Source of the DNA: Epiperipatus broadwayi
Taxonomy: Eukaryota; Onychophora; Udeonychophora; Euonychophora; Peripatidae
NCBI GenBank assembly: GCA_028023455.1
Contig: JAQFVV010006272.1
Location: 5,385,217-5,449,216, forward strand
Reading direction: 5' to 3'
DNA length: 64,000 nt
Shown piece after piece: positions 49,000 to 61,548 of the stretch. The position numbers were made by a program, and so were the translations under genes. Each line of letters begins with the position of its first letter. Within the stretch, counting starts at the first letter, position 1. Below the pieces are notes generated by a model. That model did not search any database. It saw nothing but the letters and a program-made list of their open reading frames with translations, and had not been told where the DNA came from.

Positions 49000-51700
49000 A
49001 AAGAATTATAAGATAGAGAAAAAACTAGTATCTCAACACACTTACATTCATTATTTTATAAATATTTATTGAATAGTTTTTATTATTAATTCTATTCATA
49101 AATGAATGCATAAAGTAATAAATTTATCATAAAAGATTAAAGATCCTATTTGAAATGTTCTTTAGATAATAGAAGTTTTTGAATAATAAGTGATCAGATT
49201 TCCTCCTTTGTTTAATACTTGTTAGAGATTTTGAAATCATTTTACCCTTCAGATAGAATTTTAAAAAATTAAAAAATTACAACAAAATAAATGTGAATAT
49301 AAGTATGAACACTAAATAAGTAATTCCTTTAATTTTCTGATTATTATACAATGTATTAAGTATTATAAAATCAAATATTAAAATATTTATATTAATACAT
49401 TAATCCAGTCTAAATCACTCTGCTAATGAGCCATAAATATAAGTACTGTACTTGTAATCATTGAAGATTGGATAGCGATATCAAAAAAAATATCTTAAAT
49501 GTAAATCATATGATGTTTTGAACAAGTTAGAAGATGTAAAAAGAAGCTGCATTCAAATTGTATATAACTTTTACACAATTACACTTTTCTTTATATAAGA
49601 AATTTACAATTTCCTCTCTTATTTACTTTTTAATTAATTGGTTGGTTTACTAAAAATAACTTTTACAATCATATATAATTTTGTTTATTTCAATTTTTTG
49701 AAATATCATGTAACTAAAATATTAATACATAATATATCCATTAGATTGATTCAAAACAAACCAACATCACATTCTTCTATTTAATTTTCAGTAAATACCC
49801 CCCCCCCCATTTTTCCCACACAAATTATAAGGAGTACTATAATTTTACCAATCTAAATTACATGAAATATTGAAATATTTTAGATGGAAAATTTGAAAAA
49901 GAAAAAAAAATTAAAGGAATTGTAAACAGAATTTTAAACTGTTGAAAGAAATTTACTTTCAGAAGTTTTGCTATCTATATTTTTAAAACGATGCATTATT
50001 TAATTTTTTAAATGGAATAATTTTTTTTATGTTGATAATTACACCAATTTAATGTGCTTATCATGCGGTAATTTAAATTTTTTTAATATTTATGTCATTT
50101 TCTTTCCCAGAACATAATTAAATGAAGATATGCAGATGCACACATTAAAACAAATTATATAAATGAAGATGGCATATAATGCAATATTAATTATTTTAAC
50201 TTTATTTTTTAAATTTAGGTTTGACTTTTTAAATTTATACTGACAAATCTATTACAACACAGTTTATATAATTTATTTTATATATAACACTAGTAAAATA
50301 TTCTAATCCTTTGTATGCAAATTCAATCACTATAATATTTCTTTCATTTCCTCCTTCAGAAAATTTGGAAATTTGTTGAGAAAGATATAATCATTAAGAA
50401 GAAAATAAAATTTATGGAAATCAAGAAAGTAAAGATATATTAAACAGGTTTTTTTTACTGTCAAAAGTCAAATGAATAACTTTTGAATTAAATATAAGTA
50501 AAACTAAAACATAAAAGCCTACAGAAATAGTTCATTTGATAATAATATATTCTTTGATAAACTGTTTGCAGGAACAAATTCACGATTTATTTTAATTGCT
50601 AATAATTTATTCACTAAACAACTATATATAAGTATCTTCCAGGGGGCAGATCAGAATAATTAGGCAATAGAATAGGAAGTATGGAGATGTTTATTATATC
50701 TATAAAGATATTACATACGGACCAGAGAAAGGTGAATAATTCCGTGTGTGTAAATTTAAAAAATCAGATATATTAATCTTTAACTGAGGTTTAAAGTTTA
50801 TATCTGTGCTAGAGATAATCCCTAATTTCGAAAATGATTAGTAATAATCATTAGTGTATTTATCTGAAATGGATGGCGTCAAAGTTGTGAGTGGAGGAAG
50901 TTTGACAATGGTAAATGAAAATGTAACAATAAAATATCTATATTCAAGTGACAATCCTTGATCATCATTGGTGGCAGTTTGCTATTTGTTTTCTTTAGAA
51001 ATTGTTTGTAATTAAAAAAAAAACAACAACTCTCATCTACCTATCATTACAGATTTAACTTAATCCCAAAATTCTAAGAATGAACCCTCCCCCCCCCCAT
51101 TCATTTTTCCAAGGCTTGGTGTATTCTAATTCTATCATACTGTGGCATCTCATTATATAGTTTTCCTTGAGTTCATTAATATAGTGCACCTTGAATCTCA
51201 GATTAGTCAGGCCACTTGCAAAATTCGGATTTCATTATTTAAATTTTATGTTTATAATATTATTTATTGTGTGTAATAAGTGTAGAGTTGAAAAAGTTTG
51301 AAATTTTCTCTATCAGGTTTTTTTTAATTACACAAAATTTTCTTCATGCAATCTTCATCTGTTTTATATATGTAATTTCCTGATCAACTTTTACACAATC
51401 TAAAGATAATACTCATTACTTTTGCATTCAAACAACGATCCTCATTTTGTTTCCAATGATCTCTGCAGTTATCGTAAAGAGATTATCCAAGTAGTTTCCA
51501 CGTGGATTATAAATAAGTATTAAATTAGCTATTTTATCCCTTCTTTCATTCTTTCTACAAACTGCTCCTGACACACATGTAAATCCAAGATATTATGTTT
51601 TTTAATATAGTCCTTCTCATTATTTCTGAAAACTTTTTTCTCAATTCATCTTTAAATTCTTCAAATCTTCCTATAATTTCATTACATTGTCTTGCTTGGC
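49000..51700. other. AT-rich noncoding stretch
   Basis: No gene supported. Poly-C tracts occur at 49798-49808 and about 51088-51098. The rest is AT-rich without recognisable repeats. Confidence 0.5.
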
Positions 51701-51709
51701 CTTCTACAG

Positions 51710-52104
51710 CTGGTGATTTTACAGCTTCTTGGAATTAAGAATCATGATTTACTACTGTCCATTATGATTGCAAATATCAAAAAAAAAAACATTCACACAC
51801 ACATTTATTCTGTCTTCAAGAAAATTCAACTGATTACAGTTAAAAGCTATCAGGCAACTGAGAATATTTTCTGATCTTAAACTCAGAGGGAGAAAGCCAA
51901 TAAACTCACAACGCTGGATAATATGTTTTGGTGAGCAGTCCATTCACATTCGTATACTATATGAATATTCACACAGTAATAACAGTTGCAATGACAAGAA
52001 TGTAGGAAGTGACAATAGAAATTTGCCCTGCTTGGTTCCTTTAAGATCTCCAAAAGCAATCAAAGGGTTCCCTTTTAGTTAACAAATAATTCCTTTCTGT
52101 AGCC
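51710..52104 (+). repeat. Dispersed ~400-bp repeat, copy 2
   Basis: Aligns with 40060-40460. It ends just before the endonuclease region of RTE copy 3, so it may be the 5' untranslated region of that LINE family. Confidence 0.7.
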
Positions 52105-54840
52105 GAGAGTGCTACTTATAAGTTAATTGTTGTAATGGCAGCTCATTTTCAAGTGAAGGCAAATTGCAAGAATTGGAAGAACTTTCTCATATTAAATGGG
52201 AAATTATTGGACTTTGTGAAGTTAGAAAAAAAGATGAAGAGACAATTAATTTAAAGAGTGGACATAAATAGTAATTCAAAGCCACAAACACTGGAAGTGC
52301 AAGTGGAGTAGAATTCATTATAAATAAATTGGAAGAACATTGTGGAGATTGATGGTGTATCAGACAGAGTGGCAAGATTAGTTATTCAATTTAATAGCAC
52401 ATACCAAATGCACATAACTCAGGTTTGTACTCCAACAAGTTCTCATTGTGATGAAGAAGTAGAGAATTTTTTATGAAAGTACAAAAGGTTTTGATCAGAC
52501 TAAACAATATTTCAAATTATCATGGGAGACTTTAATCCTAGAAGTGGTAAACAACTGCAAGATGAAAATGCTGTAGGTAAATTTGGCTATGGTGATATAA
52601 ATGAGAGGACATAAACTTGTGGATTATGCAGAAAAAGAAAAAAACTTTATATTATGACTTTCCCTTTTTTGAGAAAAATGTTAAATGAAAATGAACATGA
52701 AGCATCCAAATGAAGATACAGCAGAATTAATTATATTTTGATTAACAGAAAATATGTTTTTCAAGATTGCGTTTTAATAAATTTAACATAGAAGGTGATT
52801 ATTGATTAGTGAGATATAAACTAGAGACAAAAATTATTAAGAAAAACAATATTCACAATTGATATTCCTAATTTTCAGAAACATTCCAATTAATTTAAAT
52901 TAGAATCTTGCAAATTGTTTTCAAATATTTACAGATTTTGAACATGATTCAAAAATTGAATGAAATCAATCGAAATATAACACACTTTTAAAAAATGCAA
53001 CAATGATAGCTGAGACAAGACAATTTGTGAAGAGAAGATGGAATAAGAAAATGTATAAAAATTATGCATTAAGGATTGAATATCTTGACAATTTATAAAG
53101 AAAAAAAGGAATATGAAAATATATAAAATAGAAGCATTAAGAAAAATTGAGTATATCGAATTTTGTAAAATGATGAGAAAAAAAGTTAATAACAATATAA
53201 AAAAGTATAATTGTGACTTAGCAATGAAAGCTGTAAAAAGAATAAAAGTCTCAAGATTATAAAACAACATCTTAGTATTGATAAAAAAATTAATTCTGAA
53301 ATAAGAAAAAAAGATGAAACTATTATTAAAAAGAGCAATGACAACATGAAATGTGTAAAAGAGTTCTATCAAGAATTATATAGCAATAAAGAATAAAGAA
53401 AAATGTTTCCTACAACTACTATAACTTTTGAATTGCCCAGCATTTTAAATGAAGAAGTGAGGTGTGCAATTAAATTTATGAAGAAGAGAAAAGTTCCAGA
53501 TAATGATGGAATTATAATTGATATAAAAGAAGTATGTGAAGAAATAAAAAATTTTTTGGCAAAGTTATATACCATATGCCTAAATAATAAAGATGTACCA
53601 GATGATTGGAAAAACGTAGTATTAATACTTTAAAAAGGTGATAAAGAAGATATTATAAACCTATCAATCTTTTATCAGTTCTACACAAAATTTTTACTAA
53701 ATAATTACAACTTGTGTACAGCAAACTTTGAATTTTAATCAAACAAAAGAGCAAGCTGGATTTAAAAATGACTTTAGTATAATGCATCAAATCCAAGTAT
53801 TGAAAAAAGTAACGATGAATATAAGTTGCCATTATGCTTTGGATTGGTAAATTATGAAAAGGCATTTGATTCTATAAGCACTTCTTTAATGATTAAAACA
53901 TTGGATCATCAAGCTATAGACCCAAGACACTGCCATATTCTGAAGATTATTTATAAAAATGCACAAGCAACAATTAGATTACATAATGATAGTAAAAAGA
54001 TTTAACATTAAGAAGAATGTATGACAGGGTGATTCCATAATCTCCAAAACTTTGCAAAAAATATTTTGTGGATTAAAATGGGAAGCTAAGAAAATAAAAG
54101 TAAATGGAGATTACTTAAGTCAATCTAGATTTCGCAAATGATGTAGTTGTTTTTGCAAATAATGCTTTAGAGCTTTAGGAAATATTGCAAGAATAGGATT
54201 AAAGGGAAATGTTAAAAAGACTAAAGTAATGCCCAATGGATTTTCTCAAAAAAAGAAAATAAAGATTGATAATGATGAATTAGAAGTTAACAACTACAAA
54301 TTTCTTGGTCAGATTATTACTATACATGGAAACATAATAGATAAAATTAATCATAGAATTAAACTTAAATGGAATGCTTTTGGCAGAAACTAATTTAATA
54401 TTAAAAGGAAATACCTATGTGTTTGAAAAAAAAGTTCTTACTTATGGATCTGAGACTGGAACATTTAACAGAATAGCAATACAGAGACTTCAAACCACTC
54501 AGTGAAGGAGAAATGTATTTTAAGAGTAACAAAAAGAGATTGAAAACAAAATACATAGGTAAGAAAACAAACAAGTATTACTGATATTATTGAAAGAATT
54601 AAGAGACTGAAGTTGAGCTGGACATATTGCTAGAAGAAATGATAATAAATGGACAGTTGAAATCTTAAACTGGATTCCAAGAGATTGTAAAAACCTAGAA
54701 AATGATCATCTGAGATGGATGGATGAAATAAGGAAACATGTTGGAGTGATGTGAAGTAGAGAGGTTAGAGATAGAAGATGGACTTATGTTGGAGAGACCA
54801 TCCTGCAGTAGATCAATAATGATTGGAAATGATGATTATC
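52105..54840 (+). pseudogene. RTE-type LINE, copy 3 (near full length, decayed)
   Basis: The most complete of three copies. The endonuclease start is visible near 52165 (HIKWEIIGLCEVRKKDEETI). Reverse transcriptase begins around 53430, with an open stretch at 53403-53633 (KFMKKRKVPDNDG, then DVPDDWKNVVLI). Motif A is at about 53840 (GLVNYEKAFDSI) and motif C near 54130 (LDFANDVVVFANNA; D to N in the usual FADD). The thumb-type FLGQII is near 54302. The C-terminal region at 54610-54810 reads GHIARRNDN, WIPRD, RWMDEIRKH and RRWTYVGE, a conserved tail of animal RTE elements. Stops and frameshifts are spread throughout. Confidence 0.82.
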
Positions 54841-55575
54841 CTGATCATTTATTTGTGAGATAGAAAACTTATTGCCCCCCTCCTCCTTTCAAGACAATTT
54901 AAGTCTAAATAACATCTGATCTCTTTAGCTTAATTTTTATTAAGCTACTTTTCAAACCTTTTACTGTTGACTTTATTTGGATTAAAACTATTAAGTTTTT
55001 AAAATGGATTTTTTCATACATTATTGATAAAAATTTGTCATTGCTGATTTTTGTAATTTTGATTGTTATCTTGAATTCAAATTTCTATTTTTAGGCATGC
55101 AACAATACATTTAATTTTTTTATAGTAATCAATAAGGCTGGATTGATCAATTATGTGCCCTGAAACAAGCTTTAAAAACTATTCTTTTAAAATTATTGAA
55201 ATATATATAATCTTTACTTTTTAAAGAATAACATATATGTACATATTTTATGTAATTTTAACTTTAGTTAAGAAATTTAAATATATATTAAATATTTTAA
55301 TTTTTTATTCTAAGTTTGCTATCTTTAATGTTTTACATATACTACAGTTCATGTAGTAAATCTGATTAGTATAACTAATATTAATAATAACCATGTCTTT
55401 TGGTCAATGTGATTAATAACACAATAATTACATTTACTGATAAATATTAATAATTAGTACTGAAGTCTAGTAAATTTAATAAAAATATGTTGTATAATCT
55501 TTCTTATTTTATTATTTATTATTAAAACATACATACATTATTATTATACAAAAGTTCATAAACTTATACCTTAAG
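54841..55575. other. AT-rich noncoding stretch
   Basis: Nothing supportable. It includes the end of the LINE's 3' region and AT-rich sequence. Confidence 0.5.
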
Positions 55576-55579
55576 TTAT

Positions 55580-57330
55580 AAACAAACTATTTATTTTTGC
55601 AAGAAGAGCTTTTGTAGCATTTGGAATTACAAAGGCTTTTTGAATTTTTTTCATTTTCATCGATTTGAATTACAATTGCCTGTACAATTACAATATTGGA
55701 ATCCTTGATCACCTAAATTAGAATTCTTCTAAGAACATTTTCTTGGACTTATTTCAATATCTAGAACTTCATTAACTGCAATAAAAGTTTCCTTGCAGAT
55801 GGTAATTTTATTGCTTGTGTAAAATTAGTTCAAAATAATATATTTTGTTATCTAGTTTACATAAGTTTTCATTTTTAATAGAAATTATAACAGCTATAAT
55901 AATATTCCAGTTATCGGTTTTGGCCCTATCTATTTCTGGAATGCTTATCTAAATAGTTTCTCCTAAATTAGCAATTGGAAACCATAAATTTTTTCAACTT
56001 GCTTATTCAATGACTGCTTATCAGAGCTTCAAATTTCTTGAATTTTTGCAATATTTCACTGAGCACAAAAGAGGTCTTCCTTGTTTTTTTCATTACTTTT
56101 CGATTCAACATTGGTAATATTTTCTATTTTACTGTCTTCATTATTAATATTTTCTGTGTTTGTCTTTGATTTGGCTAACACTCTTATTTCTATTTTTTAT
56201 TGGACTTCCAACAAGTAGTATTAATTATAAATCTATTCGAATCATCTATTTCCATTTCCACATTGTCATTATTCACTGTACTAATATTACCATCTAACTT
56301 TGAGATTATTCTCTGAAGTTGTTAGAATTATCTTTTATAATCATTTCAAGATCTTCTTCACTAATAATTTCTGACAAAATATCATCTGAAAAGTATGCAG
56401 CCAAACATAGCTTCATAAAAAGTGGTTTTTTATTTTTATTTTTTATATATTGAATGAATTTTATTCCTTCTTACCATTTGATCTTGGTTTGAGCTTTCAA
56501 ATGAGCATTGTGATTAATTGTCTCAATTTTCCATGAATAATTTTAAGTTCATCCCACATTCTACAAAATTCTCAATTATTTTATTAGCAAATTCCCAGCC
56601 ATTGTCACTTTGCAAAATGCATGGTGCTCCAAATATTGTGAACAACCTCCAATAAATGGTAAGTAACTTCCTTGGCCCATTTGATTTTTTAAGTTCTTAG
56701 TTGAATAAATTTGGTTAGATGGTCTTGATAAACCATTATAAATTTATAATCTCCATCCACTTATTATTGCATGTCAATGTAATCAATCTGACATCTCAAA
56801 TTAAATTCATTGTTTTTAATTCATGTAACAATAAGCCCTTTTTTTTGGAATGGAGTTACTATTAACAGGGTTCACAATGATTTAAATAATCATAATAAAT
56901 TCCTTATAATGTTCTTATACTTTGCCTTAAGCCTTTTCATCATTCTGTTTCATCTTCTATGGCCATTGCAATATGAGTCTTATGAATTAGTTAAAAATTC
57001 TCCATAAAAGTGTATCATACAATTGGCTTTTTTTATTTTTAATAGATACTATGAATTCTTCAAAACTTCCAATTCTTATCTTGATAGCCATTGATATTCT
57101 TCTGGTAATTTGCTGGAAAGCTGTTTATTCTCTTTAACTTTGTTAAAACTGAATAACACACTTTTCTTATTAAATAACTGATGATTTTTTTCTTTTCTCG
57201 ATTTCAGTATGCTAACTTGATTGTTAACTAATGTCTTTATTACTTCTGCATCTTCTAATATGCTTAAGGGTAATGTAAAATTAATAAAAATATAAGAATA
57301 ATATAGGTACATATTAGCAACAGACATAAA
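55580..57330 (-). pseudogene. Decayed KRBA2-like integrase gene
   Basis: A DDE-type integrase of the kind annotated as KRAB-A domain-containing protein 2-like in many invertebrates, related to LTR-retrotransposon integrases. Reading the minus strand: an N-terminal open stretch at 57327-57076 ending KLPEEYQWLSR; a region that should be the HHCC zinc-binding part, badly damaged; a catalytic-core-like QIDYIDMQ and GDYKFIMVYQDHLTKFIQL near 56790-56730; ELKIIHGKLR near 56545; KWxEGIKFIQYIKN near 56460; ILSEIISEEDLE near 56370; and a C-terminal GDQGFQYCNC near 55690, the start of a cysteine-rich tail. No terminal repeats were found, so I cannot say whether it is a transposon or a captured gene. Confidence 0.75.
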
Positions 57331-57797
57331 TAAATGAAAGTAATCTCAAATTGATGCAATAGAGCATCTATATTGTCATTATCTAAAATGCCGATAGTCT
57401 GTCACTTTAGACTTGTTTTACATCATGGTGCCAACTAGGCCGTGAGAACCATTTTTGCAAATATAGAATTCCTAAAAAAATTATAACCAGTTACCACTAA
57501 AATTAAATTCATATTTACAACAATTATTTATTTATTTTTAGTTAATTTATAGTTCAAAGAATAGGTTGACACAATTTTCTGTTGAATATTTATGGTTACG
57601 GAAATAGTATTTCTCTGCTCTAAGCAAATCTTGAATTAAACACATTGAAAATTATTACATTTACCACATAATAGTTGTGAATTACTAATAATCACCAATT
57701 TATGTAATAAATTATCCTAAATTATTCACTTTAACTTTGCTAGATATATTTCAGTTCATTATTGCAAAATGTCTTTCTTGGATTTGACATGAACACA

Positions 57798-58449
57798 GAG
57801 ACAAAACTCTCCATACAGTAGCACCATTCAGTGCAAGCCAGAATAATCAATGAATGCAGGAATGTTTGTGCATAAAATCCCTATCTAGTGCCTACTCATC
57901 CAATATCCCCAAACTAGTTTCTAGTCTATGACTTTCATCAGTGAGGAACCTTGGATCTAAGAGCACTATATCTAGATCTTAAGATCCAATGCAACCCTCC
58001 AGAAGCCATCTTTTACTTTTTTAACGAACTATAAAGTTTTGAGTCCAAAATGAAAACACAATAAAGTTTTCAAGCTGAGCTCATTAGCTTGTATAGATCT
58101 GAACTCAGTTCAGCACCCATACTCTTTGGTGTTTTTGGTTCTTTAATAACCACAGTCACTGTAATCCTATTGGGCAAGATTGGTATTAAACCATCAAACA
58201 TCACATAATCACTATTCTTTATGCTTACACAAGTTGTTTTTCATAGAGGCAAAACTCTCCATACAACAGCACCACTCAGTGCAAGGCAGAGTAATCAATG
58301 GAAGCAGGAAGGTTTGCACATAAAATCCCTATCTAGTGTATACTCATCCAATATCCCCAAACTAATTTCTAGCCTGTGGCTTTCATCAGTGAGAACCTTG
58401 GATCTGAAAGCACTGCATCTAGATCTTAAGATCTGATGCAACCCTCCAA
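57798..58449 (+). repeat. Pair of ~205-bp direct repeats, 448 bp apart
   Basis: Copies run 57798-58003 and 58245-58449 and share AAAACTCTCCATACA, CATAAAATCCCTATCTAGTG and ACTCATCCAATATCCCCAAA. The same opening motif ACAAAACTCTCCATACAG recurs once at about 63210. The 240-bp spacer has GC-normal composition but no supported gene. Confidence 0.85.
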
Positions 58450-59339
58450 CAATGGATAGAGTATTCTTGTAGATGGCACCATGGCAAAAATAGGAAAGAT
58501 AAGATCACCAATGTAGAAGCAATGAAAAAAGTAAATTAAAAAAATATTATTTTTTTTTAAAAATTATGGAGAAACTGGGATGATTATGTACTTGGATAAA
58601 TTATGACATGCATAAACAAAGACTGTACATATAAAAAAAATTATAATTGATGAATTTTAGGTAAACAATAGCTGACTTTTTAAGGATTTATTATATAGGA
58701 CTTGATCTTTATCAGATGATGATATACAAAACAAATCTTTAAAGTTAAGATAATAAAAAATTAATTGCCTTCATGTTTGGAATAGAAGAGGAAAATAAAA
58801 AAAGACTCACCTTTCGAGGTATTATTTTTTCTTGAATCTACAAAAATATATATATATTTTTTATTAAGATAATATTATCAATAAAAAAAATTAACATGAA
58901 AATAAATTAAAAATAAAAATGATAAACAACTAATTAAAAAATAATATAGTAATGTAATATGCTTTATTCACAATATTTGTTTTAAAGTCCTGTTGTAGTT
59001 AGTAAACACATATGTATGGTATATCAAATTAATGTACAGTGAAGCTGCTATATCAATTATATAATAATTCAATTATATGCTCTCCAAAAAAAAAAAAAAA
59101 AATGTAAATAAACAATATATATACAAACAAAAAAAAAAACATTAAAAGTCATAAATTTAATATATTTTACTATATGAGAGCACCTATTATTCTGCCTTGG
59201 ATTATTGCATATGATCATGTTTATTAATAATATTTTTTAGAAAAAACACATATTTTGTTCTGCTTAATTATCCTTTTCAAATTTGATATGCATTATATTT
59301 TGCATAATAAAATATTGTGGCAAGCATAAAACTAAAAGT
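58450..59339. other. AT-rich noncoding stretch
   Basis: No gene supported; A-rich runs and (TA)n near 58848. Confidence 0.5.
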
Positions 59340-59399
59340 GGTAATAGTATGAATACTGAACCCTACCGTCTCATGGTGCTCTTTTTCGCCCGGCCATCT

Positions 59400-59615
59400 G
59401 TTTGTTTACATAATATTCCAGTAAAAGATTGTTTTTTTTTTCTTTTTCAACCAGTTTTTATTATTTTTTCATCGGCGACGGCAAACCACCAAAGTTTTTT
59501 TTTATTACATAATATTACGGTAGAAGATTTTTTTTTCCGACCGGTTTTTAATTTTTTCGTCAGCGACGGTAAATCACCAAAGTTTTTTTTTTTATTATTC
59601 CACCCGGGTTTTTTT
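59400..59615 (+). repeat. Internal ~105-bp tandem repeat in the TIR element
   Basis: Two units share ACATAATATTMCRGTARAAGAT, CCRGTTTTTA, TTTTTCRTCRGCGACGG, and CACCAAAGTTTTTTT; a weaker third begins near 59687. Further down, CACTTTGGCTTTAGATG recurs at 59768 and 59824. Confidence 0.7.
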
Positions 59616-60671
59616 TTTTTAATAAACAAATACTTTTTTTTAGGTGTTTGCTTGTAAATTAACGATTAACTGTCCGTAGGTTTCTTTACATAATATTAAT
59701 TACGGTAAACCAAACTTTTTTTTCACACTTTTTTTCTTTTTTGGTTCGTTTTTTTTTTAAGAAACAAACACTTTGGCTTTAGATGGTGTAGGGGTGTTGG
59801 TTTGCTTTTAAATTACGATTAACACTTTGGCTTTAGATGTTGTTTTTAGATGGTGGTGGGGGATTGGTTGTTTGCTTTTAACTTATCTTCTTTTTTTTTT
59901 TTTTGGTTGATGTTTTGATTTGCTGAAAGACTTCAACAATTCAGTACTTTTGAATAAATCAACACTTGGTTTTTTAGAGGGTGGAGGTTTTGTTTTGATT
60001 TTTAATTGTCGTCTTTTTTTTTTTTTGTTAATTTATTATGAGGCTTTTTTTTTTTTTGTTTCGCTACAGAAAGCTTTATATGATAGCAAAAAGTTCTTCC
60101 TTAATTTTTTGGGCCTTTAATCTAAAAAAAAGACATAAACAGTTCATTTTTAAAGAACACTTTTTTTTTAAGCAGGGGAGGTGGGATGGTGGGGAAGGTT
60201 TGTTTTGATTTTTAATTATCGATTTCTTTTTGGATTTTCTTTTTGAACATTTTATTATGTTACTGTGCAATTCTTTATTATTATATTATTTTTTTTTTTG
60301 GTGGGGCCTTTTGAATCAACTCTTAAACACTTCTTTTTTTTTTTTTAGTATAATAAAATATTACCTACTTTAACTGTTAATGAAACTTATCAAATATTAC
60401 CTACCTGCTTTATAATCATGTGAACAACAAAAACAACAACAAGTTTCCCCATAAAATAATTTATTGAATCACAAAAAAAAAAACTTTGGACAAGTTGTGA
60501 CACAAAACAAGTAAAAAAAAAACATCACCATTTATGGGGGCATAAAAAACAGCAGCCAAAAGTAACATGCAAATAAAATAACAGGGAAGCCTCAAAGCTG
60601 TAAGTAATGGGATTTTGAAACCTTCGAATCAACAATTTCCCTTACGCAGACCTACATAGGTATGCTTGCAG

Positions 60672-61205
60672 GAATTTCTCTTTCTGGGAAAACACAATAT
60701 TGTGTGTCCACTATTGTGTGGCCGGCCGGCAATTCATTCAGCTTTGACCAATTTGAACAACTTGCAGATGACATTTGACAGTTTTCACATGGATTCGCGC
60801 ATAAACAGGCATTTGCGTGTGAAATCGGAAAAAAACCTTTTCAAGTTGTGTGTAGTTCAAAAGCATAGGTAAGCGTATGTGACGACATGACAATTCTTAA
60901 TATGGAATACTAATTCCACTACGCTTTCTAAAAAATTTCCGACAATGAAATTTTGCAGAGTTTTGTCTATTTCAAATATGGCCACCATCAAATCAGACCG
61001 TAATGAGAGTTTAAGAGCGCTCACTAGACAAATACTGTTGCAATGCAATGGACGTAGTATTTTGTTACGTAATCATAGAATACATCGCCCTCAGGCGGCC
61101 TGTTACGGCTCAAAAAACACCTCTTGTACTGTCAGCCGTAAGTTAAGGCCGCTAAAACAATATATTGATGTGCTTTTTGTGAAAAAGAGCACCATCAGAC
61201 GGTAG
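60672..61205 (+). CDS. Possible spliced gene inside the TIR transposon, function unknown
   Basis: Two open stretches on the plus strand join in frame across a candidate intron. Exon one is 60672-60868, after a TTGCAG acceptor-like site. The intron is 60869-60958 (GTAAGCG...TTTTGCAG, 90 nt, with TACTAAT as a possible branch site ~50 nt before its end). Exon two is 60959-61205. Without splicing, a stop follows the first exon at once. The joined frame is 147 codons and basic at its C-terminus. Its last residues and stop codon lie within the terminal inverted repeat. No ATG opens exon one, so it may be an internal exon. No domain is recognised. It could be a captured host gene piece or chance; composition and splice sites favour the former. 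Confidence 0.35.
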
Positions 61206-61228
61206 GGTTCAGTTTTCATACTATTACC

Positions 61229-61526
61229 AAATTTTTATAAAATCTAATAAAATTTTTAAAATATCTTTGTTAAGCAACAAAATTAAAATTATTGATTTAC
61301 TAGTGACAGAAAAAAAAAACAATCTATAGATCATTCTTATATTGTGACAGAAAGCTTACAGAGCATCTGAAATGAATAATGGCAAATAGGGTAATTATAT
61401 TGATTCTGAAATTCTGAAATCAATAGTACACCAAAACAACTAGGAACCATACCAAATTATAAAATTAGTCCACAAAATTTCCTAATTAAATTAATTATGC
61501 TTGTATCTACAGAAATCTAGACAAAT
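61229..61526. other. AT-rich spacer
   Basis: Nothing supportable between the TIR element and the tRNA-derived retroposon. Confidence 0.4.
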
Positions 61527-61548
61527 ATCCTAGATTATATTTGTCAAA

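Larger units (their letters stand above)
59340..61228. mobile_element. Unclassified TIR transposon, 1.89 kb
   Basis: Terminal inverted repeats of ~50 bp begin GGTAATAGTATGAA and include ACTGAACCCTACCGTCT and ATGGTGCTCTTTTTC, with about three differences between the ends. No target duplication is visible at the flanks (AAAAGT versus AAATTT). The left two thirds are T-rich on the plus strand, with internal repeats. The right third (about 60600-61205) is GC-normal and coding-like. I do not recognise the terminal sequence as any standard superfamily. Confidence 0.8.

Noticed and set aside
52929-53372. 147-residue open frame on the minus strand
   Set aside because: It is antisense to RTE copy 3 and rich in F, I, L and S because the coding strand is A-rich. 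A shadow of the LINE.
59283-59657. 124-residue open frame across the left terminal repeat
   Set aside because: Mostly phenylalanine from poly-T tracts in the TIR transposon; no protein-like character.
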